Below, piece by piece: positions 33,438 to 42,138 of a stretch of DNA of 64,000 bases; within the stretch, counting starts at the first letter, position 1; each line of letters starts with the position of its first letter. Under the pieces are notes generated by a model, which saw only the letters and a list, made by a program, of their open reading frames with translations, did no database searches and had not been told where the DNA came from. The stretch is from assembly GCF_012530535.1 (NCBI RefSeq), contig NZ_CP051299.1:1922001-1986000 (forward strand). The letters are read 5' to 3'. The translations under genes and the position numbers were made by a program. Source of the DNA: Microcella flavibacter (GTDB lineage Bacteria; Actinomycetota; Actinomycetes; Actinomycetales; Microbacteriaceae).

Positions 33438-34780
33438 GGCTTCACCGCCCGGACGATGCCGCGCAGATCGCTGAGCGAGCCGATCGTCGCCACGACGGTC
33501 TGCCCGATGCGCGCGAGGCCGGGGTTCGCGCCCCGCTCCACCCGCATGACGATCGACTGCGTGTCGCCGCGGAACAGGCTCGTCACCGATCGCGCCTCCT
33601 CGATCGACGTCTGCGAGCCGACGACGAGCACCATGACGCTCGGCGCCGGGGTGCGCCGGGTGATGTCGCGCACGACGGCGCGCAGCGGGCGCTGCTGCAG
33701 CGGCTGCAGCTCGATGCGGCTGGTGTCGTCGAGCAGCGTCGACGGGGTGGCCGTGCGGAGCATCCCGGATTCGGTGACGACGGTGAGGCGCGTCGCATCG
33801 CGGACGACCTGCACGCCGAGCGAGGCCATGACCGAGACGCCGAGCTCGAACTCGTCGTCGTCGGCCCACGAGCGGCCCTGGATGCTCTGCACGAGCAGCA
33901 GCTCGCTGCGCCGCGTCTCGGTGAACTGCCGCACCATGAGCTGCCCGGTGCGGGCCGAGGTGCGCCAGTGCACGTTGCGCAGCGGATCGCCGGGCTCGTA
34001 GGCGCGCAGGGCGTGGAAGGCGATGTCGTTCGAGGTGATGACGGGGGTGTTCTCGCCCTCGAGGTCGCGCACGAGGCCCGCCGCCGAGGACTGCAGGCGG
34101 CTGATGACGGGGTGCACGAAGAGCTCGACCGGGTCCGTCCAGCGCACGGTGCGGCGCAGGATGCCCAGCTGGTCGCCGCGCACGGTGAGCGCGGGGCCCG
34201 CGACGATGACGGCCCGGCGATGGGTCGGCACGGCGAACAGCTCGTCGTGCTCGGCCTCGGGGGCGAGGGAGGGGATGGTGAACTCGGCGAGCCCGGCGCC
34301 GACGGGCAGCTCCATGCGGGAGGGCAGCGAGCGCCGGGCGGCGCTGTTCGCGACGACGAGTCGGCCGTAGGCGCGGTCGCCCACGGTGACGCGCGGCGGC
34401 TCGAGCTCGAGGGCGACGCGGTAGTCGGCCCGCCCGATGAGGAAGGCGGCCGAGATCAGCAGGGCGCCGAGCAGGGTGAGCGAGAGGTAGGTCAGCTCGG
34501 GCCAGCCGAGCAGCGCCCCGGCGATGCCGGAGGCGAGCGCGCCGACGATGACGAACCAGCCGACCGGTCCGACGACGCCGAGCACGGGGCCGACGGCCGC
34601 GGCGACGGGGCGGGCGACCGGCGCGATCGCGCCGCCGAGGCGGGCGGCCGCCGGGCGCACCCGCACGACCGCCGCGCGCGCGGCAGCGCCGGCGCCGGAG
34701 CGCGCGCCCGCGACGGCGCGCCCGGCCGCGGCGCCGGAGCGCTGCAGTCGGGTCGCCGCGCCGCTGAGGAGGGTGGTCAT
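33434..34780 (-). CDS. DUF58 protein, module B
   Basis: A 448-residue DUF58 protein. A 65-residue Ala/Arg-rich basic N-terminal extension, absent from the module A copy, precedes two membrane helices (about residues 70-115). The DUF58 signature YEPGDPLRNVHWRTSARTGQ lies near residue 260, followed by a vWA-like half. The ATG overlaps the MoxR stop by four bases and the stop overlaps the transglutaminase-like start by four, so the three are translationally coupled. It probably links the MoxR ATPase to the membrane complex. Confidence 0.85.
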   Translation of the reverse strand: MTTLLSGAATRLQRSGAAAGRAVAGARSGAGAAARAAVVRVRPAAARLGGAIAPVARPVAAAVGPVLGVVGPVGWFVIVGALASGIAGALLGWPELTYLSLTLLGALLISAAFLIGRADYRVALELEPPRVTVGDRAYGRLVVANSAARRSLPSRMELPVGAGLAEFTIPSLAPEAEHDELFAVPTHRRAVIVAGPALTVRGDQLGILRRTVRWTDPVELFVHPVISRLQSSAAGLVRDLEGENTPVITSNDIAFHALRAYEPGDPLRNVHWRTSARTGQLMVRQFTETRRSELLLVQSIQGRSWADDDEFELGVSVMASLGVQVVRDATRLTVVTESGMLRTATPSTLLDDTSRIELQPLQQRPLRAVVRDITRRTPAPSVMVLVVGSQTSIEEARSVTSLFRGDTQSIVMRVERGANPGLARIGQTVVATIGSLSDLRGIVRAVKP

Positions 34781-35745
34781 GCCGCGCGGTGCACCGGCGG
34801 GGTGACCGAGACGAGCACGCGGTCGACGATCTGCTCGGCGGTGGTGCCGGCGAACTCGGCCTCGGGGTCGACCATGATGCGGTGGGCGAGCACCGGCACG
34901 GCGAGGTCGCGCACGTCGTCGGGCAGCACGTAGGTGCGGCCCTGCGAGATGGCCCAGGTCTTGACGACGCGGGCGAGGGCGAGGGCGCCGCGCATGCTGA
35001 CGCCCAGCGCGACGTCCTTGTCGTGCCGGGTCGCGGTGACGACGTCGTTGAGGTACTCGATGACCGCCTGGTCGACGAAGACCTCGCTCGCGAGGGCGGC
35101 CATCGTCAGCACGGTCTCGGCGTTGACGATCGGGGTGACGGCGGATGCCCGCGAGCGGTTGGACGAATCGAGCAGCAGCGCGACCGAGGAGTCGCGGTCG
35201 GGGTAGCCGAGGGAGGTCTTGATGAGGAAGCGGTCGAGCTGCGCCTCGGGCAGCGAGTAGGTGCCGGCCTGCTCGACGGGGTTCTGGGTGGCGATGACCA
35301 TGAACGGCGCGCCGACGTCGTGGCTGACGCCGTCGACCGTGACGCGCCCCTCCTCCATGACCTCGAGCAGCGCCGACTGGGTCTTGGGGCTCGCGCGGTT
35401 GATCTCGTCGGCGAGCACGACGGAGGCGAAGATCGGCCCGCGGTGGAACTCGAAGACCCCCTTGCCCTGGTCGTAGATCGTGACGCCGGTGACGTCGGAG
35501 GGCAGCAGGTCGGGCGTGAACTGGATGCGCGAGTTCGAGCCGTGCAGCGTGGTGGCGAGCGCCTTCGCGAGCACGGTCTTGCCCGTGCCGGGGAAGTCCT
35601 CGAGCAGCACGTGACCGTTCGAGAGCATCGCGGCGACGACGAGACGGATCACGTGATCCTTGCCGAGGATCGCCTGGTCGACGCTCGAGGCGAGCTTGGT
35701 GAAGGCGTCGGCGAACCAGTCGGCCTGCTCCTGGGTGACGGTCAT
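34777..35745 (-). CDS. MoxR-family AAA+ ATPase, module B
   Basis: A 322-residue MoxR ATPase. Walker A is DFPGTGKTVLAKAL, Walker B region VLADEINRASPKTQSALLE, and sensor 1 VIATQNPVEQAGTYSLPEAQ. It matches the module A copy closely but lacks that copy's disordered start. ATG 35745 has CAAGGAG five bases upstream. It follows the giant surface-protein gene by 44 bases. In the bifidobacterial PFNA cluster the equivalent gene is aaa-atp, between fn3 and duf58, the same order as here. Confidence 0.9.
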   Translation of the reverse strand: MTVTQEQADWFADAFTKLASSVDQAILGKDHVIRLVVAAMLSNGHVLLEDFPGTGKTVLAKALATTLHGSNSRIQFTPDLLPSDVTGVTIYDQGKGVFEFHRGPIFASVVLADEINRASPKTQSALLEVMEEGRVTVDGVSHDVGAPFMVIATQNPVEQAGTYSLPEAQLDRFLIKTSLGYPDRDSSVALLLDSSNRSRASAVTPIVNAETVLTMAALASEVFVDQAVIEYLNDVVTATRHDKDVALGVSMRGALALARVVKTWAISQGRTYVLPDDVRDLAVPVLAHRIMVDPEAEFAGTTAEQIVDRVLVSVTPPVHRAA

Positions 35746-35789
35746 GGATGCTCCTTGAGGGGTGGTGATGATCGGGATGCGCGGCGGCG

Positions 35790-38700
35790 CTACCAGGACT
35801 GCACGGTGTTCGACTGCACGCCCGTGTTGGCGTCGCGCGCGAAGTACGGCGCGAATCCGCTGTAGCAGGTCAGCTGCCACTCGCCGTTGCCGTTGCCGTC
35901 GACCTGCCGGTTGTACGGCCCGACGAAGGTGCCGTCGGGCTGCGCGACCCGCCGGCCATCGGTCCAGCACTGCAGGCTCAGCGTGCTGTTCGGGGCGAAG
36001 TTCCGGGCGGTCACGTAGTAGTACCGGCCGGTGCTGTTCGGCGGGTCGCCGACGCCGCGCAGCGTCAGGCTCGGGCTGGGCGGCGGAGCGGGCGGATCGA
36101 GCAGGCGGGCGCTGCCGGAGCGGATCTCGCTGCGCACGCCGTTCGTGAGGGTGCGCACCTCGATGCTCACCTGCTGGCTCGCACTGCCGCCGGTGAAGCG
36201 CGCCTCGCGGTTGTTCGGCCCGGTGGTCTGCCAGCCGCCCCCGCCGTTGAAGCGGTACTCGTACTGCCCGACCTGGCCGCCGGCCGGATCCCAGCGGAAC
36301 GTCACGGCGGAGGTGGTGCGGTCGCTCGCGCTGATCGCGCCCGGCCGGTCGGGCATCGGCGTCGCCGAGTTGCCGGTGCGGGTCCCCGGGCTCCAGTCGC
36401 GCGCGTTGCGCGCCTCGACCACCGCGGTGTACCCGTTGCCGACGGTCTTGCCGGCGAAGGTGTGGCTGGTGACGGCGCCCAGCTCGACGACCGATCCGTC
36501 GCTGAGCGTCACGCGGTAGTTGGTGATCGGGCGCCCGTTGCTCGCGCCGGGGCTCCAGCTGACGGTGACGTTGCCATTGCCGTTGCTCGTCGCCGAGATG
36601 CTCGCGCTCGCCGGCGCCGAGGGGGCGCCGTACGGCCGGGCGGTGGCGCTGGTCGCGGAGTCCTCGCTCCAGCCGTGCGCGTTGTGCGCGCCGACCCGGA
36701 AGCTGTAGTCCTGGCCGTTGACGAGGCCCTCGATGGTGTGCTGCCCGGCCTGGGCGACCGTGCGCTGCTCGCCGCCCCATTTGATGACGTAGGAATCGAT
36801 CGGGTTGCCGTTGGAGGCGGGCGGCTGGAAGCTGATGGTCACCGAGCCGTCGCCCTCGGTGACGATGGCGGGCGCCCCCGGACGGTCGGGGCGGTCCTCG
36901 ACGGTGACGATGAACGAGCCCTGCACCTGGCGCGCCGGGTCCTCCGTCGCATCGCCGACCACGTAGACCACGGCCACGTCGCCGATGAAGGAGGACACGG
37001 CATCCACCGTGATCTCGCCGGAGGCGCGGTTCAGTGAGACGCGCGCGCCCGAGGCCGAGTTCGTGATCGACGCCGACTCGAGGCTCAGCGGCTCGCCCGA
37101 GGCGGCGAAGGGGTTGAAGTCGTTGGCGAGCACGTTCACGGTCGCGCTGTCGCCGCGCTGGGCCACAGCGCGGTCCTCGGCCGGCTGGGCGAGCGGCCGC
37201 GTGCTCGAGACCGTCGTGACGGTCACGGTGCCGGGCACCTCGAACTCCTCGTAGCGGAGGGTCACCTCGTAGGTGCCGACCGTGCCCGGCTGCGTTCCGC
37301 GCGGGGAGGAGACGGTGAACTGCGAGCCGGAGAGCCGCGCGTCGATGGCGGCGACCCCGCCCGTCGGGCCGGAGTAGGCGACCTCGGCGATGATCGCCGG
37401 GTTGGGGTGCCCGGTGGAGTCGCGCAGGTCGATGGTGACCGGCTCCTCCCCCGCCTCGATGGTCACGTTCTGCGGCGTGAACGTCGGCGGAGCATCCCGG
37501 AAATCGGGGTCGCCCACCGTGATGGGCAGCGTGATCAGGGCGGTGCGGCCGGTCGGATCGTCCGCCGATTCGCCGTCGGTCACCTCGAAACTGAGGGATG
37601 CCCCGCCGCGGTAGTCCGTGAAGGGCGCGTAGCGCAGCGTGTCGGCGTCGACGACGAGCTCGCCGCCCGAGCTGTTCGTGGCGCTGACCGTCGCGGGGCC
37701 GGTGATGATCGCGGGCTGCCCGCTCGGCACGATGAGGATGTCCTCGAGATCCCACTCGCCGGTGCCGTTCATCTCGACGATCTGCTCGGGCAGCGCGGGA
37801 TCGAGGTACGGCGGCGGGAAGGTCTCGTCGTCGCCGGCCGCGGGCGGCACGATGATGAAGGCCTGCGCCGAGAGCTCGTCGAGCTCGTTCGTCAGGCGGT
37901 AGGCGATCGCGATGCGGTACTGCTCGGCCACCACCGCGATCGTGCCGTCCTCGCGCACGGTCGCCGCGTCGGCGTTCGGGCCCTCGACGCTCACGACGAG
38001 GTCGCTCAGGCGCCCGCCGGGGTTCGTCGCGCCCTCGCGCACGTCGACGACCACGGCCTCCTCGCCGACGACCTCGGCCGGCTCGAGCACGTGGTCGATG
38101 GCCGTGGGCGGCAGGATCTCGGCATCGGCGCGCACCTCGACCTGCACGAAGGCGGTGTCGACGCCGCGGGCGTCGTTCGCGATCTGGTACCGCAGCGTGT
38201 ACGTGCCCTCCTCCTCCGGAGCGGTCACGACGATCTGGGTGCGGTCGATCTCGGCCTCGAGCCCGCGATCGACCTCCACGATGTCGCTCAGCGAGATCGT
38301 GCGGCCCCCGGGATCGGAGTCGTTGGCGAGCACGGGCACGGTCGCGGTGCGGCCGGGCCGCACGACCGCGCGGTCGTCGACGGCGTTCGGCGGCAGCAGC
38401 TGCTCCGGCGGCGGGATGACGCCGATGCGCACGGTGCCGATCGCGGTGAGGCCGAAGGTGTCCTGCACGCGGTAGCGGAACTCGTCGGTGCCGCGGGAGT
38501 CGGCGAAGGCCTCGTAGGTGATCGAGGTGCTGGTCGTGCCGACCACCCGGCCGAGCGAGCCGGCCGAGGTCAGCCCGACGAGCACGGTCGAGTCGCCGTC
38601 CGGGTCGATGCGGTCGAGCGGGATGTCGATGGTCGTCGTCGACCCGGCGACGACGCGGCCGGTGAGCGGCACCGGGATGGGCTCGCGGTTGTTCTCCGCA

Positions 38701-41324
38701 TCCGCCGCGACGACCGTGATGCGCACCTGCGCCGTCGCGCTCTCGCCGAAGTCGTCGGTGATGCGGTAGCCGACCGAGTAGACGCCCGGCTCCTCCGGCG
38801 CCTGATACCGCACGCGGTCGCCCGAGACGAAGGCGATGCCGCCGACGTTCTCGAGATCGAGCAAATCGGGGGCCAGCTCGATGCGCGAGCCGTCGGGGTG
38901 CCGGTCGTTGTCGAGCACGTCGACCGCGACGATGTCGCGGGAGCGCACGGTGACCGGGTCGTCGACGGCGATGGGCGGCTGGTGCTTGACGAGCGGGGGC
39001 AGCGGGATGACCGTCACGCCCGCCGTCGACGACCCGAGCCCGTCGGAGATCGTGTAGGTGAACTGGGCCTGCTCGGTCACGGCGGTCGAGGCGGTGACGC
39101 GGATCACCTGGTTGCCGAGCACCTCGACCGAGAGCCCGGGGTCGATCGTCGAGGTGTCGACCGACTGCACCGCCATGACGCGCCCGCCCGGCGAGACGTC
39201 GTTCGCGAGCACCGAGACCGTGGTCGGCTGGCCGGGGCGCAGGAACGCGACGTCCTTCACCGCGACCGGGGGCAGCTCGTTCTCGGGGTTCTCGAGCACG
39301 TCGACGCGGATGAGCCCGACGCTGTCGGAGGCCCCCGCACCGAGCGTGTAGACGAGGTAGTAGACGCCGGCGGCCTCGGCCGAGGCGGTGATGGTGCCAC
39401 GGTCGAGCGTCGGCACGGCCTCGACGCCCTCCGTGAGCGGCTCGACCCCGCGCAGCTCGAGCGGGGCGCCCGAGGGCGAGAGGTCGTTGAGCAAGGGCTC
39501 GACGACGACGGGCTCGCCCACGTAGGTCGTGACGAAGTCGGCCGTGCCGACCGGGTCGACCGTGCCGGCGGCCTTCACGTCGATCGTCAGCACGCCGCTC
39601 GCCTCGGCGCGGCCGTCGCCGACCGTGAAGGGCACCTCGGTGATGCCGAGCTGGCCTGAGCGGTGCTCGAAGCTCACGATGCCGTCGGGGCTCGAGCTCA
39701 CGATGTCGTTGCCGCTCGGGGCGGCCGCGACGAGCAGGATGTCGTCGCCGTCGGGGTCGATCCAGTCGGCGAGCACGTTGTACTCGATCGTCTGGCCCTG
39801 CTCGATCGTGACGGCCGTGCTGCGCACGGAGCGCGGCGGCTCGTTGAGGTCGTCGGGGCGCAGCGTCACCTGCACCTGCGCCTCGGCGACGCCGCCGGGC
39901 CGGCCGTCGGTGACGGTGTACCGGAAGGTGACCGTGCCGCGCGCCTCGGGCCCGGGGGTGAGCTGCAGCGCCCGCCCGCCGTCGATCGCGGCGAGCGCGC
40001 CCCAGCTCTCGGGCACGCCCGAGGTGTCGGAGACGGTCAGCACGTCGCCGTCGGGGTCGGAGTCGTTGTCGAGCACCGGCAGCACCGTCGAGGAGCCCGG
40101 GCGCACGCCGAACTGGTCGTCGCGCGCGAGCGGCGGGCGGTTCTGCTCGGTGCGCTCGGCGAGCGTGTCCTCGAACGACTGCGTCGCCGACTTCTCGTCG
40201 CCCTCCTCGGTCTGCTCCTGCTCGGGCGGCGTCACCTCGTCCCAGTTCTGCACGAGCGCCATGTCGGAGTCGACGAGCCACGAGTCGCCGGTCGTCATGT
40301 TGTTGAGGGCGATGACGGAGCGGTTGACCCGGAACTCGAGCCGGTCGCCGAGGGTGGGGAGGCTGAGGTCCTCCACTCCGGCCCTGCCGTCGTCGCACGC
40401 GTAGGCGTAGCGGGCGGAGCCCGCCCAGGCGCCGTGAGCGCAGCCGTCGAGCCGCACGGGCGCGGAGACCTCGTCGGGGCCGGCGGCAGCGGCATCCACC
40501 TCGCCGTCGATCGTCGTGATCTCACCGCCGTCGAGGGGCACGCTCAGCAGCCCGGTGCCCGTCGCGACGAGGGCGGCCTCGTGCTCGGCGCCCGCCTGCT
40601 GGATGCGGATGCCCGCCTCGGGCAGCCCGATCGGCGCGCGCCCGGCGACGACGAGCGCGGAGTCGGCGGTGTCGAGGGCGACGGCGGTCTCGCCGACGGC
40701 GGAGAGCACGTGCTCGCCGAGCGGCCCGAAGGCCTCGGTGGTCGGCGTGGAGCCGGGCGCGGCGATGGTGTGCAGCTCATCGGACTCGGGGTCGCTCGCG
40801 AAGGCCGTGCCGTCGACGGAGACGGCGATGCGCCCGCCCCGGCCGAGCTCGATCGCGGGCTCCTCGCTCAGCACGTCGAGCACGATGCCGTTGGCGATGT
40901 CGGTCACCCAGACCTCGCCCGAGGCGGGGTCGTGCACGGCGAGGGTCGTGCCGCCGAGCGCGACCTCCGCGCCGACGGGGATCTCGGTGAGGCTCTCGAG
41001 CGTCGTGTACGAGGGGTTGATCGTCTCGACGGTGCCGAGGCTCGGATCGTGCAGCACGACCGCGTCGCCGTTCTGCAGCACGTCGGCCTGCCCGGTGACG
41101 GTCGGCACGGCGGCGTTGAGCGCCTCGATCTGGCGGTTCAGCCGGCCGGCCAGCTGCTCCTCGCCGTTGGTGACCCAGACGATGCGGGCGTCGAGGTCGA
41201 CCTCGTCGACCGGGAACCCCTCGTGCAGCACGGCGAGCACCGTCGGAACGGCGATGACGAGGGCGAGCGCCGTCGTCGAGGCGATGGATGCTCTGGTGCG
41301 CTTCGCACCGCCGAACACACCCAC
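35790..41324 (-). CDS. giant Ig-like/fibronectin type III surface protein
   Basis: A 1844-residue protein. Residues 14-32 form a single membrane anchor with no cleavage signal, so the bulk is likely outside. Residues 40-390 look like a beta-propeller-like sensor (repeats such as VVLHDPSLGTVETI, LAVHDPASGEVWV). About eleven Ig/cadherin-like repeats of 95-100 residues follow (about 400-1460), most with a VLDNDSDPDGD or VLANDSDPGGR type loop. Three fibronectin type III domains come next (about 1490-1750), then a final beta domain with two Cys (LQCWTDG, LTCYSG). There is no LPXTG motif. GTG 41324 has GGGGAG upstream; GTG 41318 is an alternative. It corresponds to fn3 of the PFNA cluster; adhesion or sensing is inferred. 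Confidence 0.9.
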   Translation of the reverse strand: MGVFGGAKRTRASIASTTALALVIAVPTVLAVLHEGFPVDEVDLDARIVWVTNGEEQLAGRLNRQIEALNAAVPTVTGQADVLQNGDAVVLHDPSLGTVETINPSYTTLESLTEIPVGAEVALGGTTLAVHDPASGEVWVTDIANGIVLDVLSEEPAIELGRGGRIAVSVDGTAFASDPESDELHTIAAPGSTPTTEAFGPLGEHVLSAVGETAVALDTADSALVVAGRAPIGLPEAGIRIQQAGAEHEAALVATGTGLLSVPLDGGEITTIDGEVDAAAAGPDEVSAPVRLDGCAHGAWAGSARYAYACDDGRAGVEDLSLPTLGDRLEFRVNRSVIALNNMTTGDSWLVDSDMALVQNWDEVTPPEQEQTEEGDEKSATQSFEDTLAERTEQNRPPLARDDQFGVRPGSSTVLPVLDNDSDPDGDVLTVSDTSGVPESWGALAAIDGGRALQLTPGPEARGTVTFRYTVTDGRPGGVAEAQVQVTLRPDDLNEPPRSVRSTAVTIEQGQTIEYNVLADWIDPDGDDILLVAAAPSGNDIVSSSPDGIVSFEHRSGQLGITEVPFTVGDGRAEASGVLTIDVKAAGTVDPVGTADFVTTYVGEPVVVEPLLNDLSPSGAPLELRGVEPLTEGVEAVPTLDRGTITASAEAAGVYYLVYTLGAGASDSVGLIRVDVLENPENELPPVAVKDVAFLRPGQPTTVSVLANDVSPGGRVMAVQSVDTSTIDPGLSVEVLGNQVIRVTASTAVTEQAQFTYTISDGLGSSTAGVTVIPLPPLVKHQPPIAVDDPVTVRSRDIVAVDVLDNDRHPDGSRIELAPDLLDLENVGGIAFVSGDRVRYQAPEEPGVYSVGYRITDDFGESATAQVRITVVAADAENNREPIPVPLTGRVVAGSTTTIDIPLDRIDPDGDSTVLVGLTSAGSLGRVVGTTSTSITYEAFADSRGTDEFRYRVQDTFGLTAIGTVRIGVIPPPEQLLPPNAVDDRAVVRPGRTATVPVLANDSDPGGRTISLSDIVEVDRGLEAEIDRTQIVVTAPEEEGTYTLRYQIANDARGVDTAFVQVEVRADAEILPPTAIDHVLEPAEVVGEEAVVVDVREGATNPGGRLSDLVVSVEGPNADAATVREDGTIAVVAEQYRIAIAYRLTNELDELSAQAFIIVPPAAGDDETFPPPYLDPALPEQIVEMNGTGEWDLEDILIVPSGQPAIITGPATVSATNSSGGELVVDADTLRYAPFTDYRGGASLSFEVTDGESADDPTGRTALITLPITVGDPDFRDAPPTFTPQNVTIEAGEEPVTIDLRDSTGHPNPAIIAEVAYSGPTGGVAAIDARLSGSQFTVSSPRGTQPGTVGTYEVTLRYEEFEVPGTVTVTTVSSTRPLAQPAEDRAVAQRGDSATVNVLANDFNPFAASGEPLSLESASITNSASGARVSLNRASGEITVDAVSSFIGDVAVVYVVGDATEDPARQVQGSFIVTVEDRPDRPGAPAIVTEGDGSVTISFQPPASNGNPIDSYVIKWGGEQRTVAQAGQHTIEGLVNGQDYSFRVGAHNAHGWSEDSATSATARPYGAPSAPASASISATSNGNGNVTVSWSPGASNGRPITNYRVTLSDGSVVELGAVTSHTFAGKTVGNGYTAVVEARNARDWSPGTRTGNSATPMPDRPGAISASDRTTSAVTFRWDPAGGQVGQYEYRFNGGGGWQTTGPNNREARFTGGSASQQVSIEVRTLTNGVRSEIRSGSARLLDPPAPPPSPSLTLRGVGDPPNSTGRYYYVTARNFAPNSTLSLQCWTDGRRVAQPDGTFVGPYNRQVDGNGNGEWQLTCYSGFAPYFARDANTGVQSNTVQSW

Positions 41325-41369
41325 CCGGCTCCCCTCGTCTCGTCGACCGATCCCCTCGGTCCGCGCACG

Positions 41370-41396
41370 ACCGTACCACGGGCGAGAAACCGTCAG
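41370..41396 (-). promoter_or_regulatory. candidate internal promoter before the giant gene
   Basis: CTGACG (41391-41396) and TACGGT (41370-41375) with a 15-base gap (16 if CCTGAC is used) lie in the 100-base gap between the giant gene and the gene ending 41425. The predicted 5' UTR is about 40 bases. It would allow expression of the surface protein and module B separately from the kinase set. Confidence 0.4.
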
Positions 41397-41424
41397 GTAC
41401 CCGTGCCCGGGTGCCGAATCGGGC

Positions 41425-42138
41425 TCACCGCGCGGGCTTCTCCGCGCCGGCCTCCCCGGCCGCGTCGTCGAGCAGCGGCAGGTCGTCCAGGGCCACGAGA
41501 TGCGTCGCGATCGCGTACTCGACGAGCCGCGCGCGGCGGTTCACGGCGAGCTTGCCCGCCCCGCCGCGCAGGCCGTCGACGCCGATCTTGTCGAGCTTCT
41601 CACACACGTTGTCGAGCTTGCGGTTGAAGGTCGTCGTCGGCCAGCCGAGCCGCGCCGCCGCCTCGGCCGAGCTCGGCAGCTCGGCCCGTCCGCGCCGGGC
41701 CTGCAGCAGGAACGGCTCGCAGAGCGCGAGGATCAGCATCCGCTGCGTGCGGGTGAAGGTGATCGGCGCGATCGTCGTCGATCCGGCCGTCGACCCCGCG
41801 AGCGGCGAGGTGCGGAAGTGATCGCCGTCGGAGTGGATCGCGAAGTCGTAGGTCGTCGACCCGGCCGTGAAGACGACCTGCAGCTCGGGGAACACGATCG
41901 GCAGCTTCGCCCCCGGCGAGAGCCAGGCCTGCACCGATCCGGCGGCGTCGGAGACGGTGGCGGTGAGCAGCTGGCCGACGTTGTGCAGCCACCAGAGGTC
42001 GAACTCGTGCCGCAGCGACAGAAACCGGCGGTGCAGGTACGGGTTCTCGTCGATCGAGAGGTCGGCCTCGCGCCCGATGAAGAACTCGTCGGCGACGTCG
42101 AACCACTCGCCGCAGTACTCGACGCGCAGCGGGGTCAT
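41425..42138 (-). CDS. FHA-like plus winged-helix regulator
   Basis: A 237-residue protein with no signal or membrane helix. Residues 1-110 look like a degenerate FHA domain: EFFIGREADLSID gives the Gly-Arg, but the usual SxxH reads PYLHRRFLSL and the Asn is at LHNVGQLL. Residues 125-205 form a DNA-binding-like domain (FTRTQRMLILALCEPFLL, then AEAAARLGWPTTTFNRKLDN, helix-turn-helix shaped). It could be a transcription factor that reads phosphorylation by the adjacent kinase. ATG 42138 overlaps the kinase stop (ATGA) and is preferred to GTG 42147. Confidence 0.7.
   Translation of the reverse strand: MTPLRVEYCGEWFDVADEFFIGREADLSIDENPYLHRRFLSLRHEFDLWWLHNVGQLLTATVSDAAGSVQAWLSPGAKLPIVFPELQVVFTAGSTTYDFAIHSDGDHFRTSPLAGSTAGSTTIAPITFTRTQRMLILALCEPFLLQARRGRAELPSSAEAAARLGWPTTTFNRKLDNVCEKLDKIGVDGLRGGAGKLAVNRRARLVEYAIATHLVALDDLPLLDDAAGEAGAEKPAR

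Noticed and set aside
34777-40398. Single 1873-residue protein reading through MoxR and upstream
   Set aside because: Only the last 322 residues show homology. The upstream part is the out-of-frame shadow of the giant Ig/FN3 gene, and an ATG with a good ribosome-binding site starts MoxR.
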